Shown: positions 5,855 to 6,062 of the stretch, piece by piece
Position numbering within the stretch: the first letter of the stretch is position 1
How the letters are laid out: the number at the start of each line of letters is the position of its first letter
Assembly (NCBI GenBank): GCA_004347925.1
Contig: QNVD01000280.1
Location: 1 to 6,062 of the forward strand
Direction: 5' to 3'
Source: Hadesarchaea archaeon
GTDB taxonomy: Archaea; Hadarchaeota; Hadarchaeia; Hadarchaeales; WYZ-LMO6
Length of the DNA stretch: 6,062 nt
Made by a program: the position numbers and the translations under genes
The notes under the pieces: generated by a model
Told to the model about the DNA's origin: nothing
What the model saw: the letters and a program-made list of their open reading frames with translations, nothing else
Databases searched by the model: none

Positions 5855-6062
5855 TCGTCCTGAGGCCCAGGGGTCCCTTCAGGGTTCCGGTGGAGGCGGA
5901 GGTCCTCTGCCCCGAGCACCTGTGCGGGAAGCCGGTGGGGGAGGTGGGGAGGATGGAGGTGCTGTACGGGAGGAGGAGGAAGAGGCTGGAGGAGCTCTTC
6001 ACGATCGAGGAGAGGGGGGACGGGGAGGTGCTCAGGCTGGAGGGGGACTTCGGCAGGGTGAA
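5851..6062 (+). CDS. fwdC: Formylmethanofuran dehydrogenase subunit C, N-terminal part (cut by window end)
   Basis: FwdC is a beta-helical structural subunit, related to the C-terminal domain of glutamate synthase, that packs against FwdA in the Fwd complex. Only 70 full codons are in the window, of a family total near 270. Family resemblance lies in the start IVLRPRGPFRVPVEAEVLCP (2-21), the glycine-lysine turn after it, and VLYGRRRKRLEELF (37-50), which matches the usual 'xVWxGNRxxxLxDLF' region. C20 and C25 (CPEHLC) occupy a spot where the homologues I remember lack cysteines. The ATG overlaps the ftr stop as ATGA. The beta-helix repeats lie beyond the window, so the call rests on the N-terminus and operon position. 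Whether ferredoxin subunits follow cannot be seen. Confidence 0.85.
   Translation, partial: MIVLRPRGPFRVPVEAEVLCPEHLCGKPVGEVGRMEVLYGRRRKRLEELFTIEERGDGEVLRLEGDFGRV

Overview
The window is archaeal. It carries one-carbon genes that depend on methanofuran and tetrahydromethanopterin (H4MPT), and it includes an F420-type methylene-H4MPT dehydrogenase (mtd), a family I know only from archaea. The DNA is GC-rich, about two-thirds G+C by eye. Arginine is encoded almost entirely by AGG, and sense strands are heavily purine-loaded, as in many thermophiles. A methanogen, or a relative using the same C1 branch (Archaeoglobus-like, alkane-oxidising or Hadarchaeota-like), would fit. I cannot name the lineage from this window.

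Layout. Minus strand, left part: the 3'-truncated mptG (beta-ribofuranosylaminobenzene 5'-phosphate synthase, H4MPT biosynthesis) lies 5 nt downstream of mtd, so the two look co-transcribed leftwards. Positions 1666-1724 are the only real intergenic gap. It holds an isolated AT-rich tract with a palindromic TATA-like core placed to serve both directions. Plus strand, right part: a tightly overlapping run fwdD-fwdB-fwdA-ftr-fwdC, with fwdC cut by the window end. Every junction overlaps by 4-14 nt, and strong Shine-Dalgarno sequences lie inside the preceding genes. There is no gene-free stretch over 300 bases, and I see no RNA gene, mobile element or CRISPR.

How the genes work together. FwdB and FwdD form the tungsten/molybdenum formate dehydrogenase module that reduces CO2 to formate. 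FwdA is the dinuclear-metal amidohydrolase that condenses formate with methanofuran, and FwdC is a structural subunit. Ftr moves the formyl group to H4MPT. After Mch (not in the window), Mtd reduces methenyl-H4MPT with F420H2. MptG makes a precursor of the pterin carrier. The run works in the reductive direction (methanogenesis or the methyl branch of the Wood-Ljungdahl pathway) or in reverse (oxidation).

The most notable point is that ftr sits between fwdA and fwdC. That B-A-ftr-C order recalls the bacterial Fhc complex, yet here FwdB keeps its metal and iron-sulfur ligands. The polyferredoxin and ferredoxin subunits usual in fwd operons are not in the window.
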